Of a stretch of 64,000 nucleotides of DNA, positions 1-10,979 are shown in pieces. A program made the position numbers and the translations under genes. Position 1 is the stretch's first letter. Each line of letters starts with the position of its first letter. The notes under the pieces are model-generated. The model saw nothing but the letters and a program-made list of their open reading frames with translations, searched no databases and was not told the DNA's origin. The DNA lies in assembly GCA_009746045.1 (NCBI GenBank), contig RPFO01000127.1:462050-526049 (forward strand), in the 5' to 3' direction. The DNA comes from Mesostigma viride. Taxonomy: Eukaryota > Streptophyta > Mesostigmatophyceae > Mesostigmatales > Mesostigmataceae.

Positions 1-60
1 CGGCACCTGAGCACATGATCGCTAATCTGCATGTGCAAGCAGGACCCGCATGGGTTGATG

Positions 61-61
<1 letters not shown>

Positions 62-122
<61 letters not shown>
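62..122. repeat. (CA)n microsatellite
   Basis: About 30 uninterrupted CA dinucleotides. The stretch lies in the presumed downstream intron or exon region of the minus-strand cyclase gene. Nothing else is recognisable in bases 1-670 apart from C-rich low-complexity sequence. Confidence 0.95.
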
Positions 123-124
<2 letters not shown>

Positions 125-674
125 ACAGATGTTTGTGAGCACATGGGGGCTAATCTGCAGACGCAGAAAACAAAGAAACATTCATAATCAGAGCAGGGCT
201 GGCATGTTGACGCACAGACAGACAGAGGGAACGGGTCAGCTTATTGAGCTCATCTCGCGTCTCACATCTCATCTCAAATTAGCGAATAGCCTCCTTCACC
301 AACTACTCTCTTCCATCCCCTCCGCTGCTCATGTCCCTCCTCATCCCCTCCCTCAGCACACCTCCTTTCCCCTTCGGTCTCATCAACCTCCCCGTCCACA
401 TCCCCTCCCCCCCCACACACACCCCTACACAAGCCAAGCGTAGCCTGCGATATTCCCAACGCCGCAATCCTTATGGGGTCCTGGAACACCCCCACTCCAA
501 CACCTCTAAAGCCCCCTTGGTTACTGCAGATTTTGGATCCTGACCCCAAACCCCACCCTTTCCGCCCATAATCCTGAAATCCCTTTACCCCAAATCCCAC
601 TCCCATACGCCACGGATCTGGCCACACCCCCATCCTCCCCAAAGCCTCCAAAACCACCTAACCCCGCACCCACC

Positions 675-711
675 ATTAATTAATTAATTAATGAAACTCG
701 TGCTCCCGTCG
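675..711 (-). mobile_element. LINE 3'-end scrap inside a cyclase intron
   Basis: A (TTAA)n tail is followed by a short sequence matching the 3' terminus of the LINEs at 15705 and 26920, read on the minus strand. Only the last few tens of bases are present, so this is an extremely 5'-truncated insertion or a relic. It lies downstream of exon 4 of the epsilon-cyclase gene. Confidence 0.55.
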
Positions 712-845
712 TGCACCCACCACGGATCCTGCCACGAAGCCCACCCCGCAGCCACCTGCACATTGTGGAGCCACCTCATCCCCCCCCCCCCACCTGCATG
801 TCATGAATCCCGCCATAAGCCCCACCCTGCGCCCACCTGCACGTT
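700..845 (-). repeat. Imperfect tandem duplication across a 5' splice site
   Basis: Three diverged units of roughly 50 bp each contain the minus-strand motif TGCAGGTGG. One of them is the donor of exon 4 (exon end at 837). The two other GT-containing copies lie at about 753 and 792, inside the following intron. Confidence 0.5.
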
Positions 846-3800
846 ATCGACCCGCCTGACTCGAGCTTGATGCGCGACCGTCGCTCGTCGTCCTGGCAGC
901 AGTCGGCCACGGTGGCGTTCAGGTACTTGACGCCCGCCTCTTTACACCTGTCGGTCACGTGTGGGGACAGAGGAGATCGTTGGAGGGGGGAAGAGGCAAG
1001 GACGAAAGGGGGGAAGAGGCAAGGACGAAAGGGGGGAAGAGGCAAGGACGAAAGGGGGGAAGGGGAAAGGGGGGGGAGCAGGGGAACAGGGGGGGAAAGA
1101 TCATGGAGGGGGGGGAAGAATCGTGATGGACAGGTTATACACTTGCACACCGTGCTGGCCCCCTAAGGGGCAGTACCAAGTGAGTATCGAGTTCACCATC
1201 CAACAATCTATTCATACATCCATAACATGTTAGTTTTGCCACTTGATTCATGGCAGGGTGCCTCCTGGGAGTTCTGATAGCATGCACATGGGCAAACCAT
1301 GTGTGAGAGTGTCCAGCTTTGTGGCTGCCGATATTCCTGTTTCAACGTCCCTCCCTAAAACGGTCCTATTTGCACTAGTAAGTACTTGCCTAAAGCAGTC
1401 CTTGCGGCATCAGTTTGGTAGCATTGCAATTCTAGCTTCTTCCCTTTCTTTATTCTTTTAGGAAAACTCCTTGCCTTCAGCGGTCCTCACATCACCTCAG
1501 GCTCATCCTCCCAAAGGCCTTCCAAAGGCAGGGTTGCCTTCCACGAGGCAATTCTATCTCATCAAGCCCTTATCAAAGGCACCAGTTCCTATTCAATCGA
1601 GTCACCCAGGACCCCAGAAAGGGATCACAGCCTCCCCCCATCGTCGAAGGCAGTCCCCACATCCCCCGCGGTCCTCACCGCTTGAGCAGCTCCGCGCGCA
1701 GGCGGTCACGCCCCACCCGCCCGTACGCGCGCATCAGCTTGAGCGGCTCGTCACTCCCTAGGTAGCACACGCAATGGCTCCAGCGTTGGTCGAGTGTGTC
1801 CGCCAGGCCCAGCGCTGGGGGGGATGGGGGAGGAGGGGAGGAGGGGAGGAGGGGAGGAGGGGAGGAGGGGAGGAGGGGAGGAGGGGAGGAGGGGAGGAGG
1901 GGAGGAGGGGAGGAGGGGAGGAGGGGAGGAGGGAGGAGGGGAGGAGGGAGGAGGGGAGGAGGGAGGAGGGGAGGAGGAGGAGGAGGGGAGGGGAGGAGGG
2001 GAGGAGGGGAGGAGGGGAGGAGGGGAGGAGGGGAGGAGGGAGGAGGGGAGGAGGGGAGGAGGGGAGGAGGGAGGAGGGGAGGAGGGGAGGAGGGGAGGAG
2101 GGGAGGAGGGGAGGAGGGGAGAGGAGGGAGGAGGGGAGGAGGGGAGGAGGGGAGGAGGGGAGGAGGGGAGGAGGGGAGGAGGGGAGGAGGGGAGGAGGGG
2201 AGGAGGGGAGGAAGGGAGGAGGGGAGGAGGGGAGGAGGAGACAAGCAATGTCACGGTTCAGCAATGGTCAAGAGTTCAGTTGGTGAGTTGTGAAAGGGAA
2301 TTGGTTTTAGTGGTCATTACTGATATGGTCATTACTGATATGGTCATTCTGATATGGTCATTACTGATATGGTCATTACTCATATGGTCATTACTGATAT
2401 CTTCACATTGTTGCCACGAATCAGAACTCACAGGGGGGGGGGGGGCGTCACAGCAAAACTGCCCACTCCAAGTTTGGTCCGACGGGGCTCTGACAGACGT
2501 GACGCGAGCTCCAAAACCGCCCCGTCGCCAGAATTATTAAAAAGGAGTGCGCTCAAGTTGGCTTTCTGAGGACGGCGCGAGGAAAATAGAACCCGAATGC
2601 GCTCGGCAAACACACCCGGCGCCTGGTTTTCAGGAAAGGTGCGCGCTCACCGTCTGACTAGGTATTGGTCCGGTGCTTTGGCTTACATCCCGGTGTGAGG
2701 TACTCGTGGACGTACTAATGCACATATACGTACTACGGTAATTATACGGTACATCATTTGTAGGACACGTGGCGAAACTAGGAGTGATCTTGGTGGCGTC
2801 AGATACAAGTCCTGACTGTGCCGACTACCTCCCTAGCGTTTTAATGCCACGTGTCACACGTCCAACGTGCACCCCGACGGACCCATTTTAGCAAAGATGT
2901 ACGCTCAGCCATTTTTCACTTTGGCTGGTCACGGACGGCGCTGGACGGCAAAAAAGTGTGTGGGCTCAAGTAGGAAACTGGGGGGGTATGTCCCCCCCCC
3001 TTAACTCACTATGTTTGATTGATGGAAACGATTGACATCTTTATATTGTTGTCACGAATCATAACTCACTATATTTGTTTGATGGAAACGATTGATATCT
3101 TCATATTGTTGTCACGAATCATATTTCACTAATTATCATTTGCTTGATGGAAATTGTGAGGGGCCTGCTCATCTGCATGTACCACATTGGGACGAGCTCG
3201 AAGCGCTCATGAGATGACTTCATGGCCACATGAAAGAGACACTAACATAATTCAATAATAATGACTTCAATAATACATAGGCAGTCTTGTTATCTGACGA
3301 TCATGGGCTGCTACCTTGTGTTGTGTGGGTGTGGGTGGGTGGGCAGAAGTAGGTAGTTTTGTGTGGGTGCATGCCTGGGTGCGGCAGAGGCGCCTTGCCA
3401 GCAGCCAGGCTGAACACGTTAGGGGATCATCACGTCGCGCAAAGTGACACCCATACGAGGAGCCATGAAGCATACGGGCATGCTGTGCTGTGTAAGAACA
3501 ACCACCATACCGCGATGCTCCCATGGATCAGGGGCTGGGCATTGCTTGCACGGCAATAGGATATATTATCAAGCGCTCACGTCTTGCCACACGGATGAGT
3601 AGTCCACTAAGGCCTCCGACAGCAGTCGAGGGCGAGCGGAACAGGAAAGGGGGTTCCTGGCGAAGCGGGGGATGCAAACATGAGGGTGAGGGTGGGGCCA
3701 AGCAACGGCATTTCCCCAGGAGGCGTGCGTACCTTGGAACTCATCAATCCACACTCCATAATTGTTGACAAACGCCGACTCGACGCCAATGAGCGCCACG

Positions 3801-4633
3801 GATACCCCCCGCTTGCCAAGCTCGGATGCGAGCATAAGCCCGGCAGGACCGCACCCAACCACCACGGTGTCCACATAGTTTGTTGTGCTCAGGTCCAGGG
3901 GGGCCAGCTGGTGTCAGCCGACGCCAGCACGCGCGAGAAAAAAAAGGGCGGGCATGGGGAACATATCCAAGAAAAAGAAAACGACGATAGGATGGATATG
4001 GTTGGCGACATTCTGATGGAAGGGAATTATGGGAGGGGAGATCCTGGGGACCGAGATGGTCAAATTAATACGTAATAATTGTTGCATAATTGCAAGTGCA
4101 TTCGTCTGGACGAGGCAGTGCGTTACTGAACAGTCCTCCCAAACGCGATCGATACCCTTCTCAATTGTATGGAGGGGAAGGACGAAGCTGACAGGAAGCA
4201 TGCAAACTACACTGGCACGAGAGCGTACCTGAGTAGCTATAGGAGGCTGCTTCAGCATTTTCTTCTGGGCCTGTTTCCTGACGAGATGAGACTGATCACC
4301 ACCCTGGCGAATGTGATTCAATTCTTCCGCATCGTTGGACGTAGGCATGTTTACCCCCGGAATTATAGCCCCTTGCAAAACTACATGGTTTCTCTCGGCC
4401 CCCTTGCTGTCAGACCGCGCAATAGTCAATGGCAGGCTGATCCGACGTCGCTGACTATCGAAGGACACGCTGTGGCGCTGGGCATTTCCTAGCTGGGGCC
4501 CGCAGAAGCGATTTGATAGAAGCAGACACCGGGAAAACGGGGACATGGAGGAATGGGCCGAGACTGACATGCGCCCGCACGCCTCGACATGGGTCACGCC
4601 GAGCGACGTCATTCCCGGGGCAGACGGAACCAC
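837..4633 (-). CDS. LCYE: Lycopene epsilon-cyclase, 5' part (partial)
   Basis: The product should cyclise one end of lycopene to an epsilon ring in the plastid, on the route to alpha-carotene and lutein. Visible exons on the minus strand are 4633-4229 (start codon, Ser/Arg-rich probable transit peptide), 3907-3733 (NAD/FAD-binding VVGCGPAGLMLASELG and NNYGVWIDEF), 1814-1679 (DEPLKLMRAYGRVGRDRLRAELLKR region) and 947-837 (RCKEAGVKYLN). Splice phases agree across all four exons, and the junctions use CAG/GTACGC, CAAG/GTACGC and CG/GTGAGG donors. The RAYGRV and RC-EAGV-YLN blocks match plant epsilon-cyclase better than beta-cyclase, which favours LCYE over LCYB or neoxanthin synthase. The C-terminal half, including the FLEET-type catalytic motif, lies beyond the left edge. 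The start is the first Met of the exon-1 reading frame. It is divergently paired with the beta-cyclase at 5199. Confidence 0.85.
1817..2243. repeat. (GGGGAGGA)n purine minisatellite at an intron acceptor
   Basis: About 425 bp of GGGGAGGA-type units with occasional shorter GGGAGGA variants. Read on the coding (minus) strand it is pure CT and abuts the 3' splice site of exon 3 at 1814/1815, so it forms an enormously extended polypyrimidine tract. Confidence 0.95.
2310..3162. repeat. Short satellites in epsilon-cyclase intron 2
   Basis: From 2310 to 2400 there are about six copies of a 15-bp unit containing GGTCATTACTGATAT. From 3003 to 3162 there are about 2.5 copies of a roughly 62-bp unit containing TTGATGGAAACGATTGA and TTGTCACGAATCA; a diverged piece of the same unit occurs near 2397. 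The bases between 2430 and 3000 show no gene signal. Confidence 0.75.
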
Positions 4634-5198
4634 GCGGCCTCTAGCTTACTACGAGCTACGACGCGCGTACTCGATTAAGTGGGCACCGCCCATAAAACCT
4701 GGGGCGGTGGGAGCCCACAACGATGGATTTCCGATTTCACGCTCAGCCCGAGCGCACTGCCCCCTGTCATCAATCATATCTCGTTGATCCCTCCAACGTG
4801 TGCACACATGGTCACTTCGCAGGAGACGCGCGCTAAGGCGAGGCCCAACGAGAGGTAAGGAAGAGGGGAGTGACCAATCAGAGACAAGTTCGCGCCTAAA
4901 GAATCTACCAAGTTGCTCAGTATAAGATTCGTGGCCATGGCCAGAATAGCCGTGCCAACCTGGTCCAAATGGGAGGCCCGTGCTGTACGGACATCTGGAT
5001 ATCGTCGCCGGTCGGGCGCATCCAGAGCCACAACCCGAGGCGGGAGCGCGAAGCCTAGACGTCACGCCCCACCAAAAAAAAAGGATGGTGTGCAATTGCG
5101 TTTGGCACTGGTTACAATTCAACAATTCGTGGCGGGGCGGGTGCGCAGCGTCTACCGGGCACCGAACCTCACCGCGAGAGAGGGAATTGTGAGCGGGG
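4634..5198. promoter_or_regulatory. Candidate bidirectional promoter between two cyclases
   Basis: These 565 bp separate the divergent start codons of the epsilon-cyclase (minus) and the beta-cyclase (plus). They must hold both 5' UTRs and both promoters unless an upstream non-coding exon lies elsewhere. I see no canonical TATA box. The call rests on geometry, not on recognised elements. Confidence 0.55.
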
Positions 5199-8100
5199 AT
5201 GGCCACGGCGTTGCTGTCAACGTCCGGGCACTTGACCCCACTGGCCCCCCGATGCAATGCTCACGCCGCCTCCTCCCGCCTTTCGACGCCGTCTGAGAGG
5301 GGAGAACACTTACGATGCCGCGCGTCCGACAGAGTCAATGGGGCATTCTGCTCCCCTATCCCTTCATTCCCGACATCCCAATTCTTAGGGTCTGCATTAG
5401 GTATATCCTCGTCAAGATCGTTGAGTAATTTGCCCCGACGGTCCACGGGCACGCGATGCGATTCAACAGAGGAATATAAAGATACATCCAGGTTATCCAA
5501 ACGTTACCATGAGGTCTTCCCGCCGGTGCCTGCTTTCAAAATGGGCAACATCGATGTTCCTTTGTGCAAGTACGACCCAAGCGGGAAGCCGCTCGACCTT
5601 ATTGTAGTCGGGTGTGGTCCCGCGGGGCTCTCCGTCGCGGAAAGGGTGGGAGCGGCGGGTCTGTCAGTCCTATGCATCGACCCCGCCCCCCGCTCCGTCT
5701 GGCCGAACAATTACGGTGTCTGGGTGGATGAATTCGAAGAAATGGGATTCGATGACTGCTTTGAAAAGACATGGCCCCAGGCCAACGTCTTCCTAGACGA
5801 AGGCGACGAGCGGCGCCTCAGCCGGCCCTACGCGAGGGTAGACCGGTTCAAGCTAAAGCGGAAGATCCTTCGCCAGTGCTGCGAGCACGGCGTCATGTTC
5901 CTGGAAGACAAGGTGGTGAACGTGGAGCATTTGGCGTCGGAGTCCCGAGTCACATGCAGTGACGGCACCCAGATTTCCGCCGTAACGGTCCTGGATGCCA
6001 CCGGCTTTTCTCGCCGGCTAGTCAAATTCGACGCGGAATTCAACCCGGGCTTTCAGGCGGCCTATGGCATCATGGCGAAGGTGCATGCCTCGCTGGTTAT
6101 TAGGCTGGATAGCTTACCCGCTGCTGTATTTCTGGTGGGGAAAGTTGCTTAATTAGGGCTTGAACATCGAGACGTGAGGTCATAGCCCCCACCAATGAAC
6201 TCTTGGAATGAAGCATAGCTGTCTCAGAATCCTGTGCTGGAGCATGTCAGACCCATTCACCACTTGGAAGTCAAGTCCGATTTCCAGTTTTTGCTCGCTT
6301 CTGCCATCCAGCACTCCCTGTTCTTGCGAGCAAAGGTCGTTGTGTTGCCCCGTCGTTCTTGCTAAGATACCTGTACCTTCCAAAAGATCTCATTCCAATC
6401 CTCGTCACCGTCTCTTTTGCCAGCTGCCATAATCTCTGGTGCCCCTTTGCACCTGACCCTCGCCCGGGATTGCTTTTGCTTGTTAGCAGCAGGCGCTCGT
6501 GATGTACAAGTGAACGTTGTGATAGCCCTTATCTGCCGCCATATACAGCTTCCGTGACAGTGTAACATCATCCTCAAGCATACTGTTGTGTAATGGGTAT
6601 TACATCATCCAGGCGCACGGCCCCATGTGAAGAGTCATTCGGAGTGGAGCTAGCCACCGTGCCCTGCCCGTTGGTGTTCGTAAGCGCTGGGTTTTGTGTG
6701 GGATCTCCTACCTGGTTTCTATTGCATCCATCAGATGGACTTGGGTACCCCTCCGCCTGTTTCCAAGGTGCCGTCCCAGTGATGTGGGTACAAGGAGGGG
6801 CATCCGCTCGCATTGCCTGTAGTTTGTGCTTGGTTTTTAATGTGATGTGTGGAAGCGCTGGTACCAAATCAAGCGTAGGAGCAGACCCATGGAACCAGGC
6901 TGCCTCCCAGCCTTGTACAGCACAAATATAATACATAACTGTCTCATTATAATTAATATATGCAAGGCTGGTATGACGGTATTAATATAATTAATGTGTA
7001 CAAGGCTGGGGGTGGTAGAGCCAGCGTGCTGTGGCTGCATCGGCAACCTGCTCCCTTGTTGTTTGATGCTCACTTGTGACCAGCCCATCCCCAGGCAGCC
7101 GGTGGTGGCTGTCCACATGCAGCAACCTGCACTACCCGCTAGCTAGCTTGCCCCCTGCTGACCTGCGCCAAAAATAAATAAAAATATATAACCTTAGCTT
7201 CTTTTGTCCTTGGTTTCGGAGTCAATGGCCATTACCCTCGGCCATGTAATGCTCTTCGCGCACGCCTGCGTCGTTCGCACGCTTCTGTCGCGTACTGGTT
7301 TGCTCATTAACCGGCTCGTTGGCCCTCCCTGGTTGTGTGCCCCTGCCCCTGCCCCTGCCCCTGCCCCTGCCCCTGCCCCTGCCCCTGCCCCTGCCCCTGC
7401 CCCTGCCCCTGCCCCTGCCCCTGCCCCTGCCCCTGCCCCTGCCCCTGCCCCTGCCCCTGCCCCTGCCCCTGCCCCTGCCCCTGCCCCTGCCCCTGCCCCT
7501 GCCCCTGCCCCTGCCCCTGCCCCTGCCCCTGCCCCTGCCCCATATGTCACCAGGTGGAGTCTCACCCCTTCCCAATGGACACGATGCTATTTATGGACTG
7601 GCGCGATGACCACCTGGACTGCGAGCCCGACCTCAAGAAGGGCAACGCGGCGCTTCCTTCCTTCCTCTACGCGATGCCCATGACGGAGACGCGTGTGTTT
7701 CTGGGTGGGTGGCGTACCTGTCTATTTATAGTCCCCTGGTATTGAACATGCTCCAGTCCGGTGGCCTGCCCGCCAGTTGCCAAATGGTTGGATATGATGC
7801 ATCTGTCCACGTTTGTCTCCCGTTTGGGCCTTTACGCTTCCACCTGTCCAACCCCGTCTCTCCTTGCCCACCCTTAATTGTCATCCGGTCGCAACCATGT
7901 CACGTCTATCCTCCTCCCTCACCAACATATTATCCGGATGCTCCCGATTTCTGGCCTGCGATGGTTGTCTCCTTGATGTGGTGGTTGTCTCACTGATGTA
8001 AACATCGCTTGCTCTCATACCATAGTGTGGTCGTAGAGCGATTCCTTGTGTTAAATTGGGTACTTATTTCCATTGAGGGTGATTCCTCGTGTTTAATGGT

Positions 8101-10930
8101 GGGAGAGCGATCGCAGCAGTGGGGCTTACAACTGGACACTCCTGGCCGCTAGGAACACCTGCCCTGATCTCGCGAGGTTGTTTTTAGCTCAACCATCTAG
8201 GTCTCGATGAACGTTAGCCAGCCATATCTGCTGATGCCCACGGCGACACGTATCCAACTCCATTCATTTCCATCATCCTAAACGACTCGACAATCGTAGA
8301 TAAGATAGCAGCAGGCTCGAGCTACCATGGTCCGGATTCTTCCAGATTTCCGGGCCTGCGCTGGTTGTCTCATGGATACCATGGTCACTATTGTATAGTA
8401 ATGCCATGCCTGCGCTGGTTGTCTCTTTGATACTGTGGCAGTCTCGTTGATCTTTGCATCGCTTGCCATGTCCCTCCCTGGCAGCGGGAAATGTCGCATG
8501 CAGCCTGTTGTTATCGCTCTCTCCCTCTCTCACCAACATGGGAATACCATTGCCTGTCCCCCCTGGCAGAGGAGACGTCGCTCGTCGCCCGCCCCGCGGT
8601 CCCCTTCAACGACCTCAAGGAGCGAATGGCGTGCCGCATGCAGCGGCTGGGCATCAAGCTGCTCGAGATTGAGGAAGACGAGTGAGTGGGGGGAGGGGGC
8701 TGATGATAGTGGGCAAAGGCGTGCGGTTTACGTGTACTGGGACGTCGTGTGGGGGTGGGGCATGGAGCTGCCCGAGATTTGAAGAGGGCGCGTGAGTTCA
8801 CCCCGATCTAGGGTGGCTCTGGCTTATTTCGGGGGGGAAGGTTGTAGGCTGCTGTTGGAGGTCGAGCAGGAGCCCGTCAATATGACTTGAATGGCCTGAA
8901 TTCCAGACCTGCTTTTTTACCTTGATTCCTAAACGGTATCGTGCCTTGTTCCCTCCCTCCCTCCCTCTCCCCCCTCCCTCCCCCCCGATCCTTCCCATCC
9001 CATTTTCCCCATGGACCCCTCCGCCCCCACCCCCACTCCCCCCCCTACCTCCCACCTCCACCTCCACCCCTGCACACACACACACACACCTGCACCTGTA
9101 CATTCCACCCCCCCCCCCATACCCTTACCCACCAGGTACTGCCTCATCCCCATGGGAGGCGTCCTCCCAGCCATGCCTCAGCGCGTGCTGGGCATCGGCG
9201 GGACGGGCGGCCATGTGCACCCATCCACAGGCAAGTTTTCCGCGCCTGCACGCACGCATCTGGCGTCGCCAACCCCACACCACGTCTGACTTGGCCTAAC
9301 CACCGCCACAAACTCAAGTTGACCACTACCTGCACGCACACTTGACGTGTCCACGCTAGCTACGCGCCCGTTTGTTTCTGCACATCCAGCGATGCCAACA
9401 TCCATCGTTTCTGCACATCCAGCCATGCCCACAGCCATTGGATCCCTGAGTATGCATACGAGACGCCAGCTGTGACCGCGCTTGCGTGGTCCAGGGGCCG
9501 TGATGCGCGTACTGCCCACCGTGGTGGCAACGAGAGAGCGATCAAGTAGTTCGTAAAGCGGCCATCATAACAAAGCAGTATGGCAGGGCACCAACAGACG
9601 TAAGGGCAAGATGCGGCCATGCCGCTTGTTGGCGTTGCGTGGCATATCCGGTCCTTGTGTTCTTTGTTTTTGCTTTGTGTGTATTTTTGGACTTTAACAT
9701 CTGCATGCCATGCCCGCACCTGGCTGTCACCTCCCCGCAACCGCCTACTAACTCTGTCCCCACCCACCCGCGCCGCATGTTGCCCCCCTCCCACAAACCC
9801 ATTCTCCCCCCGCAGGCTACGCCGTCTCGCGGACACTTGCCGCCGCCCCCGGGCTCGCCCAAGCACTCGTAAAAGAGCTGCAAGAAGCCAAGGCGGCGCA
9901 GGGCCTGCCGATCACGCTGACCACCCCCGTGCCTGCCAAGGAGGAGGCGCTGGTCGGGGTGGGCGGCAGCAGCGGGAGCGTGGCCGTGGCCACCGCCCCT
10001 GTGGCCGTGGCGGCGGCGCCGGCGGCCCCTGAGGGATCCCTGGACCCCTCAGCAATCGCGGCGGGCGTGTGGGCGGCGGTGTGGGATCAGTACCGGCTGG
10101 AGCAGCGGGAGTTCTTCACGTTCGGCATGGACGTGCTGCTGCAGGTGGGTGGAGGGGACGTGCTGCTGCAGGTGGGTGGAGGGGACGTGCTGCTGCAGGT
10201 GGGTGGAGGGGACGTGCTGCTGCCAGTGAGGGGGGGGGGGCGTGCTACTGCAGGTGGTGGAGGGGACGTGCTGCTGCAGGTGGGTGGAGGGGACGTGCTG
10301 CTGCAGGTGGGTGGAGGGGACGTGCTGCTGCAGGTGGGTGGAGGGGACGTGCTGCTGCCGGTGAGGGGGGGGGCGTGCTACTGCAGGTGGTGGAGGGGAG
10401 GTGCTGCTGCAGGTGGGTGGAGGGGACGTGCTGCTGCCGGTGAGGGGGGGGGGGTATTAATGGCATGTGGTGCGGGCGGGTGCGAGGGAAATGCCAAGCT
10501 TAGGTGCTGCAGATGGGTGGAGAAGAGTGGGTGCTGTTGCAGGCGAGTGGAGGGGGCATGCGATTCAAAGTGGGTGGAGGGGAGGGGTGCTGTTAGAGGG
10601 CGTGTGGGCAGGCGGGAAGGAATGGTGCTGCCTCAGGCAGGTGCGTTTGAGGGGCTGCGCTGCGGGTAGGTGCGTGATATTGCGGTGCGTGGTTAGTTGA
10701 ACTGAGGTGGTGTTGGGGCAGATGCTTGGCCAGGTAGGTGGAGAGGATCAAACTGGGGTGCTGCTGAGGATGTCTGTATACAGAGTGGTGCTGCTGCTGT
10801 GGCCTTCAATGCTCCCCCTGGCTCCCCCCCCCCCCTTCCACTCCTGATGCATTGGCATGGCACGTTCATTTCTCACTGGCTTGTCTTCTTCGTTGTGCCA
10901 TTCATAGCATCACAGACAATCACAAACACG

Positions 10931-10979
<49 letters not shown>

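Noticed and set aside
1675-2540. Long proline/serine/leucine-rich and glycine/glutamate/arginine-rich open frames
   Set aside because: They are all six-frame readings of the GGGGAGGA minisatellite and carry no codon signal beyond the repeat. Only the last roughly 45 residues on the minus strand (exon 3 of LCYE) are real.
5199-6152. LCYB as a single-exon 317-residue protein
   Set aside because: The protein family continues well beyond this frame, a GT donor follows AYGIMAK exactly where homology stops, and six in-phase downstream exons complete the family.
7194-7745. Poly(Ala-Pro), poly(Gly-Arg), poly(Cys-Pro) frames
   Set aside because: Translations of the CCCCTG array inside an intron. The plus-strand frame reaches LCYB exon 2 only by reading through the acceptor.
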